From Alphaproteobacteria bacterium (GTDB lineage Bacteria; Pseudomonadota; Alphaproteobacteria; Micavibrionales; Micavibrionaceae): a stretch of DNA of 64,000 nt. The notes beneath the pieces are model-generated. The model saw only the letters and a list, made by a program, of their open reading frames with translations. It was not told the origin of the DNA and searched no databases. A program made the translations under genes and the position numbers. Below, piece by piece: positions 1 through 8,706 of the stretch. Every line of letters begins with the position of its first letter. Position 1 is the stretch's first letter. The stretch is from NCBI GenBank assembly GCA_020442385.1, contig JAGRKE010000011.1, positions 21,917-85,916 on the forward strand. The letters run 5' to 3'.

Positions 1-460
1 CCATATCGGTCATCCCCTCAATCCCCACGCCGTAATAGGCGACGCTGGCGTCGATATCGCTCTCAGCCGCCATCAGATAGGCCAGCTTGCCGCCCAAGCA
101 ATAGCCGACACAGCCCGTTTTGCCGTTTGAGGCCTCAAAGCCGCGCATATATTCAAGCGTGCTTTTCAGGTCGGCTATCCCCATCTCAACATCGAATTGT
201 CCAAACAGGTCAAACGCGCGCTGTAGCTGTTCGGGCACGCTATCGACCAGCTCAATCCCCGGTTCGATGCGCCAGAATAAATCCGGGCACAGCGCCACAT
301 ACCCGCGCGCGGCCATATCATCGCACTTATCGCGCATTTCCTGATTAATGCCGAAAATCTCTTGAATCATGATCACTACGGGCGCGGGCACTTTGTCTGG
401 CAGGGCGATATAGGCTTTGAAAGGGCCGCCATCATGGGCGGGAATTTGGATCTCGGGCAT
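1..460 (-). CDS. dienelactone hydrolase family protein (partial, C-terminus off the window)
   Basis: The first 153 residues of an alpha/beta hydrolase run off the left edge. Reading begins MPEIQIPAHDGGPFKAY and contains the nucleophile elbow G-Y-C-L-G-G near residue 123. A cysteine nucleophile in that position is the hallmark of dienelactone hydrolases, as opposed to a serine elbow. The segment VVIMIQEIFGIN upstream also fits the family. Known members hydrolyse dienelactone in chlorocatechol breakdown, but most genomic copies have unknown ester or lactone substrates. A GGAG motif lies just upstream of the ATG. The gene points away from the DUF6489-mnmE genes. The Asp/His of the triad would be beyond the edge and cannot be checked. 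Confidence 0.85.
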   Translation of the reverse strand, partial: MPEIQIPAHDGGPFKAYIALPDKVPAPVVIMIQEIFGINQEMRDKCDDMAARGYVALCPDLFWRIEPGIELVDSVPEQLQRAFDLFGQFDVEMGIADLKSTLEYMRGFEASNGKTGCVGYCLGGKLAYLMAAESDIDASVAYYGVGIEGMTDM

Positions 461-583
461 ATGAAGTCTCCTTATTCGCGTGAAAGCGCACCTACGGTAT
501 CAGGGCGGTTTTGAATGCGCAATCCCGATGGACTTTTGTGTGCTTTTTGCCTAGGGTCGCTGAAGATCAAAGGAGAATCCGCT

Positions 584-853
584 ATGAAAGTAAAATTCGA
601 TATTGAATGCACACCGCAGGAAGCGCGCCAGTTTTTCGGCCTGCCGAATGTGGAGCCGATGCAAGATGCGCTGATGAAAGAGCTGGAAGAGCGCATGCGC
701 GAGAATATTAATTCCCTCGATCCTGATGTTATGCTCAAAACATGGCTGCCGGCCACGATTGAGGGCTGGGGCCAGGTTCAAAAGATGTTTTGGGAGCAAA
801 TGGGCATGAATAACCCGATGCAGTCCACGGACAGTAAAAACACCAAGAAATAA
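584..853 (+). CDS. DUF6489 family protein
   Basis: Small 89-residue soluble protein beginning MKVKFDIECTPQEARQFFGL. It carries the pattern typical of alphaproteobacterial DUF6489 proteins: beta strand, then ECTPEEAR, a proline-rich FFGLPxV segment, and a helical tail with a WxxxxxxGW-like aromatic region. The start was chosen at 584 because AAAGGAGAA precedes it at good spacing; an in-frame ATG at 515 would add 23 residues without a ribosome site. The stop is 3 nt before mnmE, so the two are probably co-transcribed. No function is established for the family. A link to phasin or poly-hydroxyalkanoate proteins is sometimes suggested by shape only, and I do not claim it. Confidence 0.75.
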   Translation: MKVKFDIECTPQEARQFFGLPNVEPMQDALMKELEERMRENINSLDPDVMLKTWLPATIEGWGQVQKMFWEQMGMNNPMQSTDSKNTKK

Positions 854-856
854 AGC

Positions 857-2200
857 ATGAGCACGCCTGTAGACGATACGATATTTGCGTTAGCCACACC
901 GAACGGTCGGTCTGGCATTGCGGTTGTGCGTGTCTCAGGGCCTGAGTCATGGAAATCCGCTAAGGCTCTGACGGGAAAAGATTTAATGGCGCGTACGTCA
1001 CAGCTTTTGCCGCTGAAAAATCCGGCTGATGGATCGCTGATCGACCGTGCTTTGGTGCTGGGCTTTAAAAATCCAGCCAGTTTTACGGGCGAGGATGTTG
1101 TCGAATATCATATTCATGGCGGGCGGGCGATTATTGACGAATTGCTGGGCGTTCTGGGGGCGCAGCCCGGTCACCGCATGGCTGAGGCTGGAGAGTTTAC
1201 AAAACGCGCCTTTATGAACGGTAAAATGGATTTAACCGCCGCCGAAGCGATTGCCGATTTGGTTGATGCAGAAACGGCCGCACAAAAGGCACAGGCGCTC
1301 TCGCAAATGGGCGGGGTGCTCGCCACGCTCTATCAGGGCTGGACCGAGGAGCTGAAAACCTCGCTTGCGCATTTGGAGGCCGATCTTGAATTCCCTGATG
1401 AGGATTTACCCGAAGGGATCGCGCCGCAGCTGCGCTCGGTTATCGAAGGTTTGAGCCAAAGCATTGCCGATCATTTGAATGATAACCGCCGGGGGGAGCG
1501 ATTGCGCGATGGTATACACGTCGCCGTCATCGGTGCGCCCAATGCGGGTAAATCCAGTTTGATTAACGCATTGGCGCAGCGCGACGTGGCGATTGTTTCC
1601 GATATTGCCGGCACGACCCGTGATGTGATTGAAGTGCATCTCGATCTGGGCGGCTACCCGGTTATTCTGGCGGATACAGCCGGGCTGCGCCCCGATCAGA
1701 TTGGCGAGGAGGGGCAGGATTTGATTGAATCCGAAGGCATTCGCCGCGCCCTTAAACGCGCGCAAGAGGCGGATATCAAGCTGCTGTTATTTGACGCGAC
1801 AAGCGCGCAGCCCGATCCGCACACGCTGGACTTGCTGGATGTAAATGCGCTGGTGGCGGTGAATAAGATTGATGAGCAGGCGGCGCTGGAACTGCCGTGC
1901 CCGTCCCTGTTATTTTCCGCGAAAACGGGTGAGGGGCTTGAGGCATTGATCAAGGCGCTGACTGATAAGGTGGCGGAGCTGATCGGCTCTAGCGAAACCC
2001 CATCCCTAACCCGCCAGCGTCACCGCGCCGCGCTGGAGGCGTGTCATCAGGCGCTGGGCCGCGCTCTGGCCGCTGACCTGCCCGAACTAATGGCCGAAGA
2101 TATGCGCCTTGCCATCCGCGCGCTGGGCCGCATTACCGGCAAGGTCGATGTCGAAGATTTGCTGGATGTGATCTTCAATGATTTTTGCATCGGGAAGTAA
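857..2200 (+). CDS. mnmE: tRNA uridine-5-carboxymethylaminomethyl modification GTPase MnmE
   Basis: 447 residues, the usual family length. An N-terminal tetrahydrofolate-binding domain (begins DTIFALATPNGRSGIAVVRVS) is followed by a helical domain that is split by an inserted G domain. In the G domain I see the P-loop GAPNAGKSS near residue 226, the TTRD switch, DTAGLR (G3), NKID (G4) and SAKTG (G5). The protein ends FCIGK, which supplies the conserved catalytic cysteine of the C-x-G-K motif. With MnmG it installs cmnm5/nm5 groups at U34 of certain tRNAs in the cytoplasm. It lies directly upstream of mnmG, its complex partner, on the same strand. Confidence 0.97.
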   Translation: MSTPVDDTIFALATPNGRSGIAVVRVSGPESWKSAKALTGKDLMARTSQLLPLKNPADGSLIDRALVLGFKNPASFTGEDVVEYHIHGGRAIIDELLGVLGAQPGHRMAEAGEFTKRAFMNGKMDLTAAEAIADLVDAETAAQKAQALSQMGGVLATLYQGWTEELKTSLAHLEADLEFPDEDLPEGIAPQLRSVIEGLSQSIADHLNDNRRGERLRDGIHVAVIGAPNAGKSSLINALAQRDVAIVSDIAGTTRDVIEVHLDLGGYPVILADTAGLRPDQIGEEGQDLIESEGIRRALKRAQEADIKLLLFDATSAQPDPHTLDLLDVNALVAVNKIDEQAALELPCPSLLFSAKTGEGLEALIKALTDKVAELIGSSETPSLTRQRHRAALEACHQALGRALAADLPELMAEDMRLAIRALGRITGKVDVEDLLDVIFNDFCIGK

Positions 2201-2276
2201 AGCCTAAATTTCCTAGCATTTCTGCCCGGCTTTGATGTATAAAGCCCGCCATAGATAAAAGCGTTCGTCAAAGCAG

Positions 2277-2356
2277 TTTATTGCTCTGGCAAGGCGCGAG
2301 GAGCGTTGCGTAGAAATAACTACGCGAGCGACGATGCAACGAAGTCAGAGAATAAA
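2277..2356 (+). repeat. dispersed hairpin repeat, copy A
   Basis: The left arm TTTATTGCTCTGGC (2277-2290) is nearly complementary to the right arm GTCAGAGAATAAA (2344-2356), with one bulge and one G-T pair. Between them lies a core starting AAGGCGCGAGGAGCG and containing an inner hairpin GCGTAG-AAATAA-CTACGC. The core matches the minus strand of a second copy at 46501-46581, where the arms have a different sequence but are again complementary. The right arm ends on the base before the mnmG ATG, so the element supplies the whole 5' context of mnmG. The repeat is seen directly; its nature is unknown. Confidence 0.75.
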
Positions 2357-4255
2357 ATGCAAAGACGATATGATGTCATTGTTGTTGGAGGCGGGCACGC
2401 AGGCTGTGAGGCGGCGGCGGCATCGGCACGCACGGGCGCGAAAACCGCGCTGCTGACCCATAAAAAAGAAACTGTTGGCGTGATGTCGTGTAACCCGGCG
2501 ATTGGCGGGCTGGGCAAGGGCCATCTGGTGCGCGAGGTGGATGCGCTGGACGGTCTTATGGGCCGCGTGATTGATCAGGCTGGCATTCAGTTTCGCATGC
2601 TCAATGCCTCCAAAGGCCCGGCTGTGCGCGGGCCGCGGGCGCAGGCGGATCGCAAGCTTTATCGCGCCGCGATGCAGGAAATTCTTTTCGATTATCCCAA
2701 TCTCGACATTATTGAAGGCGCGGCGGATGATCTGGATCTGGACGAGCAGGGCGGCGTGCGCGGCGTCATCACGCTGGACGGGGAGACGATTTCCTGTAAG
2801 GCCGTCGTTCTTACAACAGGCACGTTTTTGCGCGGTATTATCCATCGCGGGCAAGACACCGAGCCTGCCGGACGCGTAGGTGAAAAGCCGACAATTGGTC
2901 TTGCAGAAACGCTGGAGCGTTTGAAATTCCCGCTGGGCCGCCTGAAAACGGGAACGCCCGCGCGCCTTGATGGCCGCACGATTGACTGGAGCGCGTGCGA
3001 GGAGCAGCCAGGCGATGCCGAGCCTCAGCCATTTTCTTACATGACCGACAAGGTCAGCGTGCCGCAAATTCCTTGTCACATCACCTACACAAATGAAGAG
3101 ACACATAAAATTATCGCCGATAACATTCATCTCTCGGCGATGTATTCCGGCAATATCAGCGGCACAGGCCCGCGCTATTGCCCCTCGATTGAGGATAAAA
3201 TTACCCGCTTTGCCGATAAATCCCGCCATCAGGTGTTTTTGGAGCCTGAGGGGTTGGAGGACCACACTGTTTATCCGAACGGGATTTCGACCTCGCTTCC
3301 GACGGATGTGCAGGAGCGCTATATCCGCTCAATCAAGGGGCTTGAAAATGTCGAGATTTTAGAATGGGGCTATGCGATCGAATATGACTATGTTGATCCG
3401 CGCGATTTGAAATATACCCTTGAGACCAAAAAAATTCCCGGATTGTTCCTGGCGGGGCAGATTAACGGCACGACTGGCTATGAAGAAGCCGCGGCGCAGG
3501 GGCTCATGGCGGGCATAAATGCTGCTTTGCAATGCAAAGAGGGCGTTTCACGTGAAACAGCGCCGACGTTTGCGCTGGATCGGGCCGATGCCTATATCGG
3601 CGTTTTGATCGATGATCTTATCACACGCGGCGCGCCCGAGCCGTATCGCATGTTTACCAGTCGTGCGGAATACCGCTTGCGCCTGCGCGCGGACAATGCT
3701 GATCAGCGCCTGACGGATAAGGGCATCGAGATTGGTTGCGTGGGCGAGGGTCGCCAAAAACTCTGGCAGGAAAAATCTGAGAAATTATCAGCTGCGCGGC
3801 TTATGGTGGGCGGTATGCAGGCCACCCCAAACGAGCTTGAGGGTTACGGCATTGGCGTCAATAAAGACGGGCAGCGCCGCAGCGTTAGCGATCTTTTGCG
3901 CTATCCCGATATTGATTGGGAGCAGCTACAGGGCGTATGGCCCGAGCTTGCCACGATCGAGCCTGCCATTCGTGAGCAAATCGAGTTTGATGCGCTGTAT
4001 GCGGGCTATATGGAGCGTCACGAGGCCGATATTGCTGCTTTCCGCAAGGATGAGGCTTTAGAGCTGCCCGAAAATCTCGATTACAACGAAATCGGCAGTC
4101 TGTCCAATGAGGTGCGCAGCAAGCTTGAGCAGGCCCGCCCCGCCACACTCGGCGCCGCATCGCGCATTCCGGGCGTAACACCCGCGGCTCTGGTCGCCCT
4201 TTTGCGTCATGTTAAAAAGCCGTCCAAACTCTCGAAATCGAAAAATGCAGCCTGA
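2357..4255 (+). CDS. mnmG: tRNA uridine-5-carboxymethylaminomethyl modification enzyme MnmG (GidA)
   Basis: 632 residues from the ATG at 2357, which starts [20 protein letters not shown]. The GxGxxG dinucleotide site for FAD therefore begins at the expected position. An upstream TTG at 2306 would add 17 residues but lies inside the hairpin repeat and only 2 nt from a GAGGAG, so I prefer 2357. Further landmarks are the NPAIGG and [14 protein letters not shown] segments, the TGTFLRG strand and the C-terminal helical tRNA-binding domain with the [25 protein letters not shown] motif (here Q-A-R-P-A-T). It works with MnmE on wobble uridine. The 3' end overlaps rsmG by 11 nt. A parS-like site is embedded at 3544-3559. 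Confidence 0.96.
   Translation: MQRRYDVIVVGGGHAGCEAAAASARTGAKTALLTHKKETVGVMSCNPAIGGLGKGHLVREVDALDGLMGRVIDQAGIQFRMLNASKGPAVRGPRAQADRKLYRAAMQEILFDYPNLDIIEGAADDLDLDEQGGVRGVITLDGETISCKAVVLTTGTFLRGIIHRGQDTEPAGRVGEKPTIGLAETLERLKFPLGRLKTGTPARLDGRTIDWSACEEQPGDAEPQPFSYMTDKVSVPQIPCHITYTNEETHKIIADNIHLSAMYSGNISGTGPRYCPSIEDKITRFADKSRHQVFLEPEGLEDHTVYPNGISTSLPTDVQERYIRSIKGLENVEILEWGYAIEYDYVDPRDLKYTLETKKIPGLFLAGQINGTTGYEEAAAQGLMAGINAALQCKEGVSRETAPTFALDRADAYIGVLIDDLITRGAPEPYRMFTSRAEYRLRLRADNADQRLTDKGIEIGCVGEGRQKLWQEKSEKLSAARLMVGGMQATPNELEGYGIGVNKDGQRRSVSDLLRYPDIDWEQLQGVWPELATIEPAIREQIEFDALYAGYMERHEADIAAFRKDEALELPENLDYNEIGSLSNEVRSKLEQARPATLGAASRIPGVTPAALVALLRHVKKPSKLSKSKNAA
3544..3559. promoter_or_regulatory. 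parS: parS-like ParB binding site 1
   Basis: CGTTTCACGTGAAACA matches 15 of 16 positions of the bacterial parS consensus TGTTTCACGTGAAACA. It lies inside mnmG, 1.4 kb upstream of parA. ParB binding to such sites nucleates the partition complex near the origin. Confidence 0.85.
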
Positions 4256-4862
4256 GGATTTTCAGCAACAGTTCGATGTTTCACATGAAACATTTGCCAA
4301 ATTGCAGGCCTATCACGCGTTGTTGTTAAAGTGGCAGGCGGCGATTAATCTTATTAGTCCCAAAACAATTCAAGAAAGCTGGCAGCGGCATTTTGCCGAT
4401 TCTGCGCAAATTCTTCCTTATATCTCCGAAAGCATAAAAACTCTGGTTGATCTGGGCTCCGGCGCGGGCTTTCCGGGGCTGGTTATTGGGATAATGCGCC
4501 CGGATATCGAAGTTCATCTCATTGAATCGGATGAGCGTAAAGCACAATTTTTGCGCACTGTTTCACGTGAAACAGGAGCGGAAAATGTAACAGTTGAAAA
4601 TGCCCGGATTGAAGAGATTGAAGGGCTAAAGCCCGATTTAATTACCGCCCGCGCCCTGTCGGATTTGCCCACGCTTTTGCGATATGCGGAAATTTGGGCT
4701 ACGGACAATCCGGCCTTGGAAATGCTGTTTTTAAAGGGGCAATCTTACGCCGAAGAAATTGCGGACGCGCAAAAGCATTTTGGCTTCGATGTGAAGGATT
4801 ACCCCAGCCAAACGGCGGATGAGGGGCGAATCCTGTTTATAAACGGCCTAAAAGCTAGATGA
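4245..4862 (+). CDS. rsmG: 16S rRNA (guanine-527 N7) methyltransferase RsmG
   Basis: 205 residues from the ATG at 4245, giving [10 protein letters not shown]; a more upstream ATG at 4209 would lie further inside mnmG and adds a non-conserved lysine/arginine-rich tail. The SAM-binding motif [15 protein letters not shown] is at roughly residues 67-81. The acidic loop [13 protein letters not shown] and [10 protein letters not shown] later in the chain are typical of RsmG/GidB. It methylates G527 of 16S rRNA. It overlaps the mnmG 3' end and sits between mnmG and parA, the common alphaproteobacterial order. Two parS sites lie inside its coding sequence. Confidence 0.95.
   Translation: MQPEDFQQQFDVSHETFAKLQAYHALLLKWQAAINLISPKTIQESWQRHFADSAQILPYISESIKTLVDLGSGAGFPGLVIGIMRPDIEVHLIESDERKAQFLRTVSRETGAENVTVENARIEEIEGLKPDLITARALSDLPTLLRYAEIWATDNPALEMLFLKGQSYAEEIADAQKHFGFDVKDYPSQTADEGRILFINGLKAR
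4277..4292. promoter_or_regulatory. parS: parS-like ParB binding site 2
   Basis: TGTTTCACATGAAACA, 15 of 16 matches to the parS consensus (A for G at the centre). It encodes the Val-Ser-His-Glu-Thr stretch near the N-terminus of RsmG. Confidence 0.85.
4559..4574. promoter_or_regulatory. parS: parS site 3, perfect consensus
   Basis: TGTTTCACGTGAAACA is an exact, fully palindromic match to the parS consensus. It is inside rsmG, 375 nt upstream of parA. It is the best of three sites within 1.03 kb. Confidence 0.93.
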
Positions 4863-4948
4863 ATTCTTGACGCTCAGCGCGAATCTTCGCACACTCGAAT
4901 CACATTCAAATATCTATCTAAAACCCTAGTCCTAACCAAAGGTGACCT

Positions 4949-5776
4949 ATGGCTTTACAACCTTCGCGCACAGCGTATTCGGTGCAAACCCCGCGTCTTT
5001 TGGCAATTGCCAACCAAAAAGGCGGCGTGGGCAAAACAACAACAGCAATCAACATGGCGACCGCGCTTTGCGCGATTGGCAAGAAGGTGCTGCTCGTTGA
5101 TTTGGACCCGCAGGGCAATGCCTCGACGGGTCTTGGCGTGCGCCGCTCACTGATCCGCAATTCGGTGTATGATGTGCTCTTCGAGGCGGTCGATATCACC
5201 GAGGCGGCTGTGAAAACCAAGGTTCCCGGCCTGTCGGTCGTGCCGTCTTCTGTGCATTTGTCTGGGGCAGAGATTGAGTTGGTTACGGCACATAATCGCG
5301 AGTTTCGTCTGCGCGCCGCGCTGCGAAAGCCGCTGCCATACGACTATGTGATCATTGATTGCCCGCCCTCTTTGAACCTGCTGACGCTTAACGCTTTAGT
5401 CGCGGCGCAGTCGATTATCGTGCCGCTTCAATGCGAATTTTACGCGCTGGAGGGTTTGAGTCATCTCTCCAAAACCGTGGAGCGTGTGCGCAAAACCTTC
5501 AACCCAGAGCTGGATATTCATGGCGTGGTGCTGACCATGTACGATTCGCGCAATAACCTCTCCCGCATGGTAGAGGAAGATGTGCGCGGGCATTTCGGCG
5601 ATAAGGTTTATAAAACGGTTATTCCGCGCAATGTGCGCCTGTCCGAGGCCCCGTCCTACGGGTTGCCGGCGATTGTCTATGATATGCGCTGCGCGGGTGC
5701 GCAGGCCTATATCAAGCTGGCTAAGGAGATTATCCGCCGCGAGCGCGCCTATAACAAAGACGTAAAGGCGGCCTAA
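4949..5776 (+). CDS. parA: chromosome partitioning ATPase ParA
   Basis: 275 residues. The deviant Walker A motif KGGVGKTT is at residues 24-31, with the conserved LLVDLDPQGNAS (Walker A') after it and VIIDCPPS (Walker B) near the middle. This makes it a MinD/ParA-type dimerising ATPase that moves ParB-parS complexes to the poles using DNA-bound ATPase gradients. A Shine-Dalgarno AAAGGTGA precedes the ATG. An 86-nt gap separates it from rsmG. parB follows 3 nt after its stop, so the pair is one operon. Confidence 0.97.
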   Translation: MALQPSRTAYSVQTPRLLAIANQKGGVGKTTTAINMATALCAIGKKVLLVDLDPQGNASTGLGVRRSLIRNSVYDVLFEAVDITEAAVKTKVPGLSVVPSSVHLSGAEIELVTAHNREFRLRAALRKPLPYDYVIIDCPPSLNLLTLNALVAAQSIIVPLQCEFYALEGLSHLSKTVERVRKTFNPELDIHGVVLTMYDSRNNLSRMVEEDVRGHFGDKVYKTVIPRNVRLSEAPSYGLPAIVYDMRCAGAQAYIKLAKEIIRRERAYNKDVKAA

Positions 5777-5779
5777 GAG

Positions 5780-6679
5780 ATGAGCGAAGCAAATCCGAAA
5801 AACAGAGGTCTTGGGCGCGGGTTGAATGCGCTATTCGAAGATGATGAAGAGTTCACAGGTGTAGGTGAGCCATCTGCGCCTGCCGGTAAAGGCGGCCTGA
5901 AAGTCGGCATTGAGCTGCTTGAGCAAAGTCGCTTCCAGCCGCGCAAGATGTTCGATGATGAAAGTCTGAGCGAGCTGGCGGACTCAATCAAAGCGCATGG
6001 TTTGTTGCAACCGATTTTGGTACGCGAGACCGATGAAGGGCGCTATGAAATTATCGCCGGAGAGCGAAGATGGCGCGCGGCGCAGCGGGCGCAGCTGCAC
6101 GACGTTCCGATTATTGTGAAGGAGCTTACGGACGTTGAAGCGCTCGAAATTGCGCTGATTGAAAACCTGCAGCGCGAAGATTTGAACCCGGTTGATGAGG
6201 CGATGGGTTATCAGCGCCTGATGAAGGAATATAGCTATACGCAAGAACAGCTCGCCGAATCTCTGGGCAAGAGCCGTCCTTATATTGCAAACATGGTGCG
6301 TCTTTTGAATCTGCCGGATGTCGTGCTGGCCTATCTGGAGCGCGGTGATCTAACGGCGGGGCACGCCCGTGCATTGGTAACTGCGAAAGACCCGGAAAGC
6401 TTGGCCCGCGAGGTTGTCTCACAGGGCTTGAGCGTGCGCGAGACTGAGCGTTTGGCGGCTGAGGCGGCCGGAAAACCTGCGAAAGCGTCGAAGGGCTCCT
6501 CCTCTTCAGATGGCGGCTATCAAAAAGATGTCGATACGCTGGCGCTGGAGAAGGATTTATCCGATCATTTGGGCATGCGCGTCTCCATCGACAGCAAAGA
6601 CGGGGAATCGGGCAAGGTTTCGATCAGCTTCAAATCGCTTGATCAGCTTGATGACGTTTTGAAAAAACTATCTTCTTAA
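5780..6679 (+). CDS. parB: chromosome partitioning protein ParB, parS-binding
   Basis: 299 residues. The N-terminal KNRGLGRGLNALF is the ParA-stimulating motif. The ParB/Srx nucleotide-binding domain follows, with LQPILVR, GERRWRAAQ (box II, CTP binding) and the ENLQREDLNPVDEA segment. Then comes the helix-turn-helix EQLAESLGKSRPYIANMVRLL that reads parS, and a linker plus C-terminal dimerisation domain. It spreads from the three upstream parS sites and loads SMC in related bacteria. The stop overlaps the convergent holA stop by 4 nt. Confidence 0.97.
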   Translation: MSEANPKNRGLGRGLNALFEDDEEFTGVGEPSAPAGKGGLKVGIELLEQSRFQPRKMFDDESLSELADSIKAHGLLQPILVRETDEGRYEIIAGERRWRAAQRAQLHDVPIIVKELTDVEALEIALIENLQREDLNPVDEAMGYQRLMKEYSYTQEQLAESLGKSRPYIANMVRLLNLPDVVLAYLERGDLTAGHARALVTAKDPESLAREVVSQGLSVRETERLAAEAAGKPAKASKGSSSSDGGYQKDVDTLALEKDLSDHLGMRVSIDSKDGESGKVSISFKSLDQLDDVLKKLSS

Positions 6680-7695
6680 TTCCGAACGGAACTAATCGAT
6701 AAGACTGCCTGCGCGCACAGCGTTTCAACGGGCATGTTTGTCGTTTTGCATTGCGCCTCCAGATCCATCAGGCGACCCAGAACCTTATCCAGCGTGGCAA
6801 GACGCCACCGCCCGGCCTGCGCCTTGAAAATCGGCGCTTGCTTGAAAAAGAGCGGGGGTTGCAGGCCCTTCACGGCCTCATCAACACTCATTCCGCCATC
6901 GATTTTTGCGCGGGTAAGGTGCAGCTTGCGGAAATGATTTTGCAGGGCTCGGACTACAACAATGAAATTCACGCCCTCCTCCATAAGCTGCGCGTAGGTG
7001 CGCAGCGCCTTTTCCGGCTGGTTTCCGGCGGCCGAATAAACCAGATCATCCAGCGCAATCGCGCCCGCTTCGCCGCAACAGGCGCGTACATCTTCCAGCG
7101 TCACTTTGCCGCCTTCCGCGCCCTTATAGGTAATCACCTTATCCAGTTCTGATCGCACTTTTTGCCGGTTGCCGGAGATATTCACCGCCAGCCAGCTAAC
7201 CGCATCATTATCAATCATCAGATTGGCGTCTTGCATGCTCTGGCGGATCAGGCGGCCCAAATCGCGCTCATCCTCAACATAGCAGGGCAGGGCGGCGGCG
7301 TTTTTCTCCGCCTCGCATAATTTGCGCAAGGAACTGCGCGGACCCAGCTCTCCGGCCTCGAGAATAATCAGCGCGTTCTCATTGGGGTTTTGCAGATAGT
7401 CTTTAATCAACGGGGTGATTTTATCGCCCGCATCCTCAACGCGGATCAGGCGGTCTCCGCCCATCATCGATAGCGCGCCTGCCTCATCGGAAAGGCGCGC
7501 TGGGTCATCAAGCAATATATCGGTTGAGAGCGTGACCGCATTAAACGGGTCGTTGATATCGGGCACAACGCTGAGGCCCATGGTCTTGGCGCGTTCTTTC
7601 ATCAGGCCGGAATCAGGGCCATAGACAAGGATCACGCGCGCGGCCTTGTTTGGCGCTTTGACGAAGCTTTCAATGTCCCGGTACCCAATCTTCAT
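6676..7695 (-). CDS. holA: DNA polymerase III delta subunit HolA
   Basis: 339 residues. It starts MKIGYRDIESFVKAPNKAARVILVYGPDSGLMKERAK, a clamp-loader delta beginning with the degenerate P-loop region characteristic of HolA, followed by an AAA+-like lid and the C-terminal collar helices. Delta opens the beta clamp but does not hydrolyse ATP, which agrees with the absence of a proper GKT. It is convergent with parB. In many alphaproteobacteria leuS, lptE and holA run together on this strand; here about 3 kb of glutathione-related genes separates holA from lptE. Confidence 0.92.
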   Translation of the reverse strand: MKIGYRDIESFVKAPNKAARVILVYGPDSGLMKERAKTMGLSVVPDINDPFNAVTLSTDILLDDPARLSDEAGALSMMGGDRLIRVEDAGDKITPLIKDYLQNPNENALIILEAGELGPRSSLRKLCEAEKNAAALPCYVEDERDLGRLIRQSMQDANLMIDNDAVSWLAVNISGNRQKVRSELDKVITYKGAEGGKVTLEDVRACCGEAGAIALDDLVYSAAGNQPEKALRTYAQLMEEGVNFIVVVRALQNHFRKLHLTRAKIDGGMSVDEAVKGLQPPLFFKQAPIFKAQAGRWRLATLDKVLGRLMDLEAQCKTTNMPVETLCAQAVLSISSVRN

Positions 7696-7773
7696 ATCTT
7701 TATCCTAAGCGCCTCAGGCGCTGCGTCAATTCCCTTATTTACTTTACCCCCTTGCGCGTCTAGGTTTCTTGCG

Positions 7774-8706
7774 ATGAAAATTGCATTTCAAATGGAGCCG
7801 ATAGACCAGCCTGCGCCGGGCGACTCGCACACCCTCACGCTGATGCATGAGGCTACGGTGCGCGGCTATGATGTTTTTCATTACACACCCGATACGGTGA
7901 GCTTGGATAATAGCGGCGTTGTGTGTGCATTATGCGCTACGGTGCTTGTTAATCTGGGTACAAAGCCACATTTTGATCTGGGTGAGTATGAACGCCATGA
8001 TCTCTCAAGCTTTGATGTGATTATGTTCCGCCAGGACCCGCCCTATGACATTGCCTATGTGACCAACACAGTGTTGCTTGAGCGGTTGCGCGATGACGTT
8101 TTATTCGTCAATGATCCGTTTTGGATTCGCAATATGCCCGACAAGCTATCGATTTTTGATTTCGCCGACTATCTGCCGCCAACGCTGGTCAGCCGTAATC
8201 TTGACGAGATTGAGGCGTTCTACGCCGCGCACAAAGACATCATCATAAAACCGCTGCACGGTTTTCATGGTCACGGCATCACCCGCAGCCAATCGGTTGA
8301 GGATGCGAAGGAAAAGCTCAAAGAGTATCCTGAGCCTTTGATGTTTCAGCCGTTCCTCAAAGAAGTGCTGGAGGGTAATAAGCGCGTTGTGTTTTTTGAT
8401 GGCGAGATTGTTGGCGTTTTAAATTCTGTTCCCGCAAACGAAGAAGAATTTCGAATCTTCCGCGGCAGCAAAGATATCGCGGCAGAGCTGAGCGCGCGCG
8501 AGCGCAAAATTTCCGAAGAGGTCGGCGCGGTTTTAAAACAGCGCGGTATGATGTTTGTCGGGATTGATTTTATCGGCGAATATCTAACCGAGATTAACGC
8601 CGGATCGGTCGGCAGCATCTTTAGGCTGGATGAGGTTTATAGCGATAACTATTCCGCCAAGCTCTATGATCTTATTGAGCTAAAACTGTCTCCAAAAAAC
8701 CGCTGA
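7774..8706 (+). CDS. gshB: glutathione synthetase (ATP-grasp)
   Basis: 310 residues, the normal GshB length. It opens MKIAFQMEPI, followed by the FDVIMFRQDPPYDIAYV segment typical of GshB. The ATP-grasp region has IIKPLHGFHGHGI, VLEGNKRVVFFDGEIVG and FVGIDFIGEYLTEINAGS, the last providing the metal-binding acidic and Asn residues. It adds glycine to gamma-glutamylcysteine. Its 3' end overlaps the convergent GCS2-like gene by 35 nt. A possible promoter (TTTACT, 17 nt, TAGGTT) ends 7 nt before the ATG, so the message may be nearly leaderless. Confidence 0.92.
   Translation: MKIAFQMEPIDQPAPGDSHTLTLMHEATVRGYDVFHYTPDTVSLDNSGVVCALCATVLVNLGTKPHFDLGEYERHDLSSFDVIMFRQDPPYDIAYVTNTVLLERLRDDVLFVNDPFWIRNMPDKLSIFDFADYLPPTLVSRNLDEIEAFYAAHKDIIIKPLHGFHGHGITRSQSVEDAKEKLKEYPEPLMFQPFLKEVLEGNKRVVFFDGEIVGVLNSVPANEEEFRIFRGSKDIAAELSARERKISEEVGAVLKQRGMMFVGIDFIGEYLTEINAGSVGSIFRLDEVYSDNYSAKLYDLIELKLSPKNR

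Noticed and set aside
2306..2356. TTG at 2306 as an mnmG start
   Set aside because: It lies in the hairpin repeat with a ribosome-like motif only 2 nt away; the conserved FAD motif fits the ATG at 2357.
2345..3265. 306-residue antisense frame inside mnmG
   Set aside because: It is a mirror frame of a clearly coding gene in a GC-rich region and has no family features.
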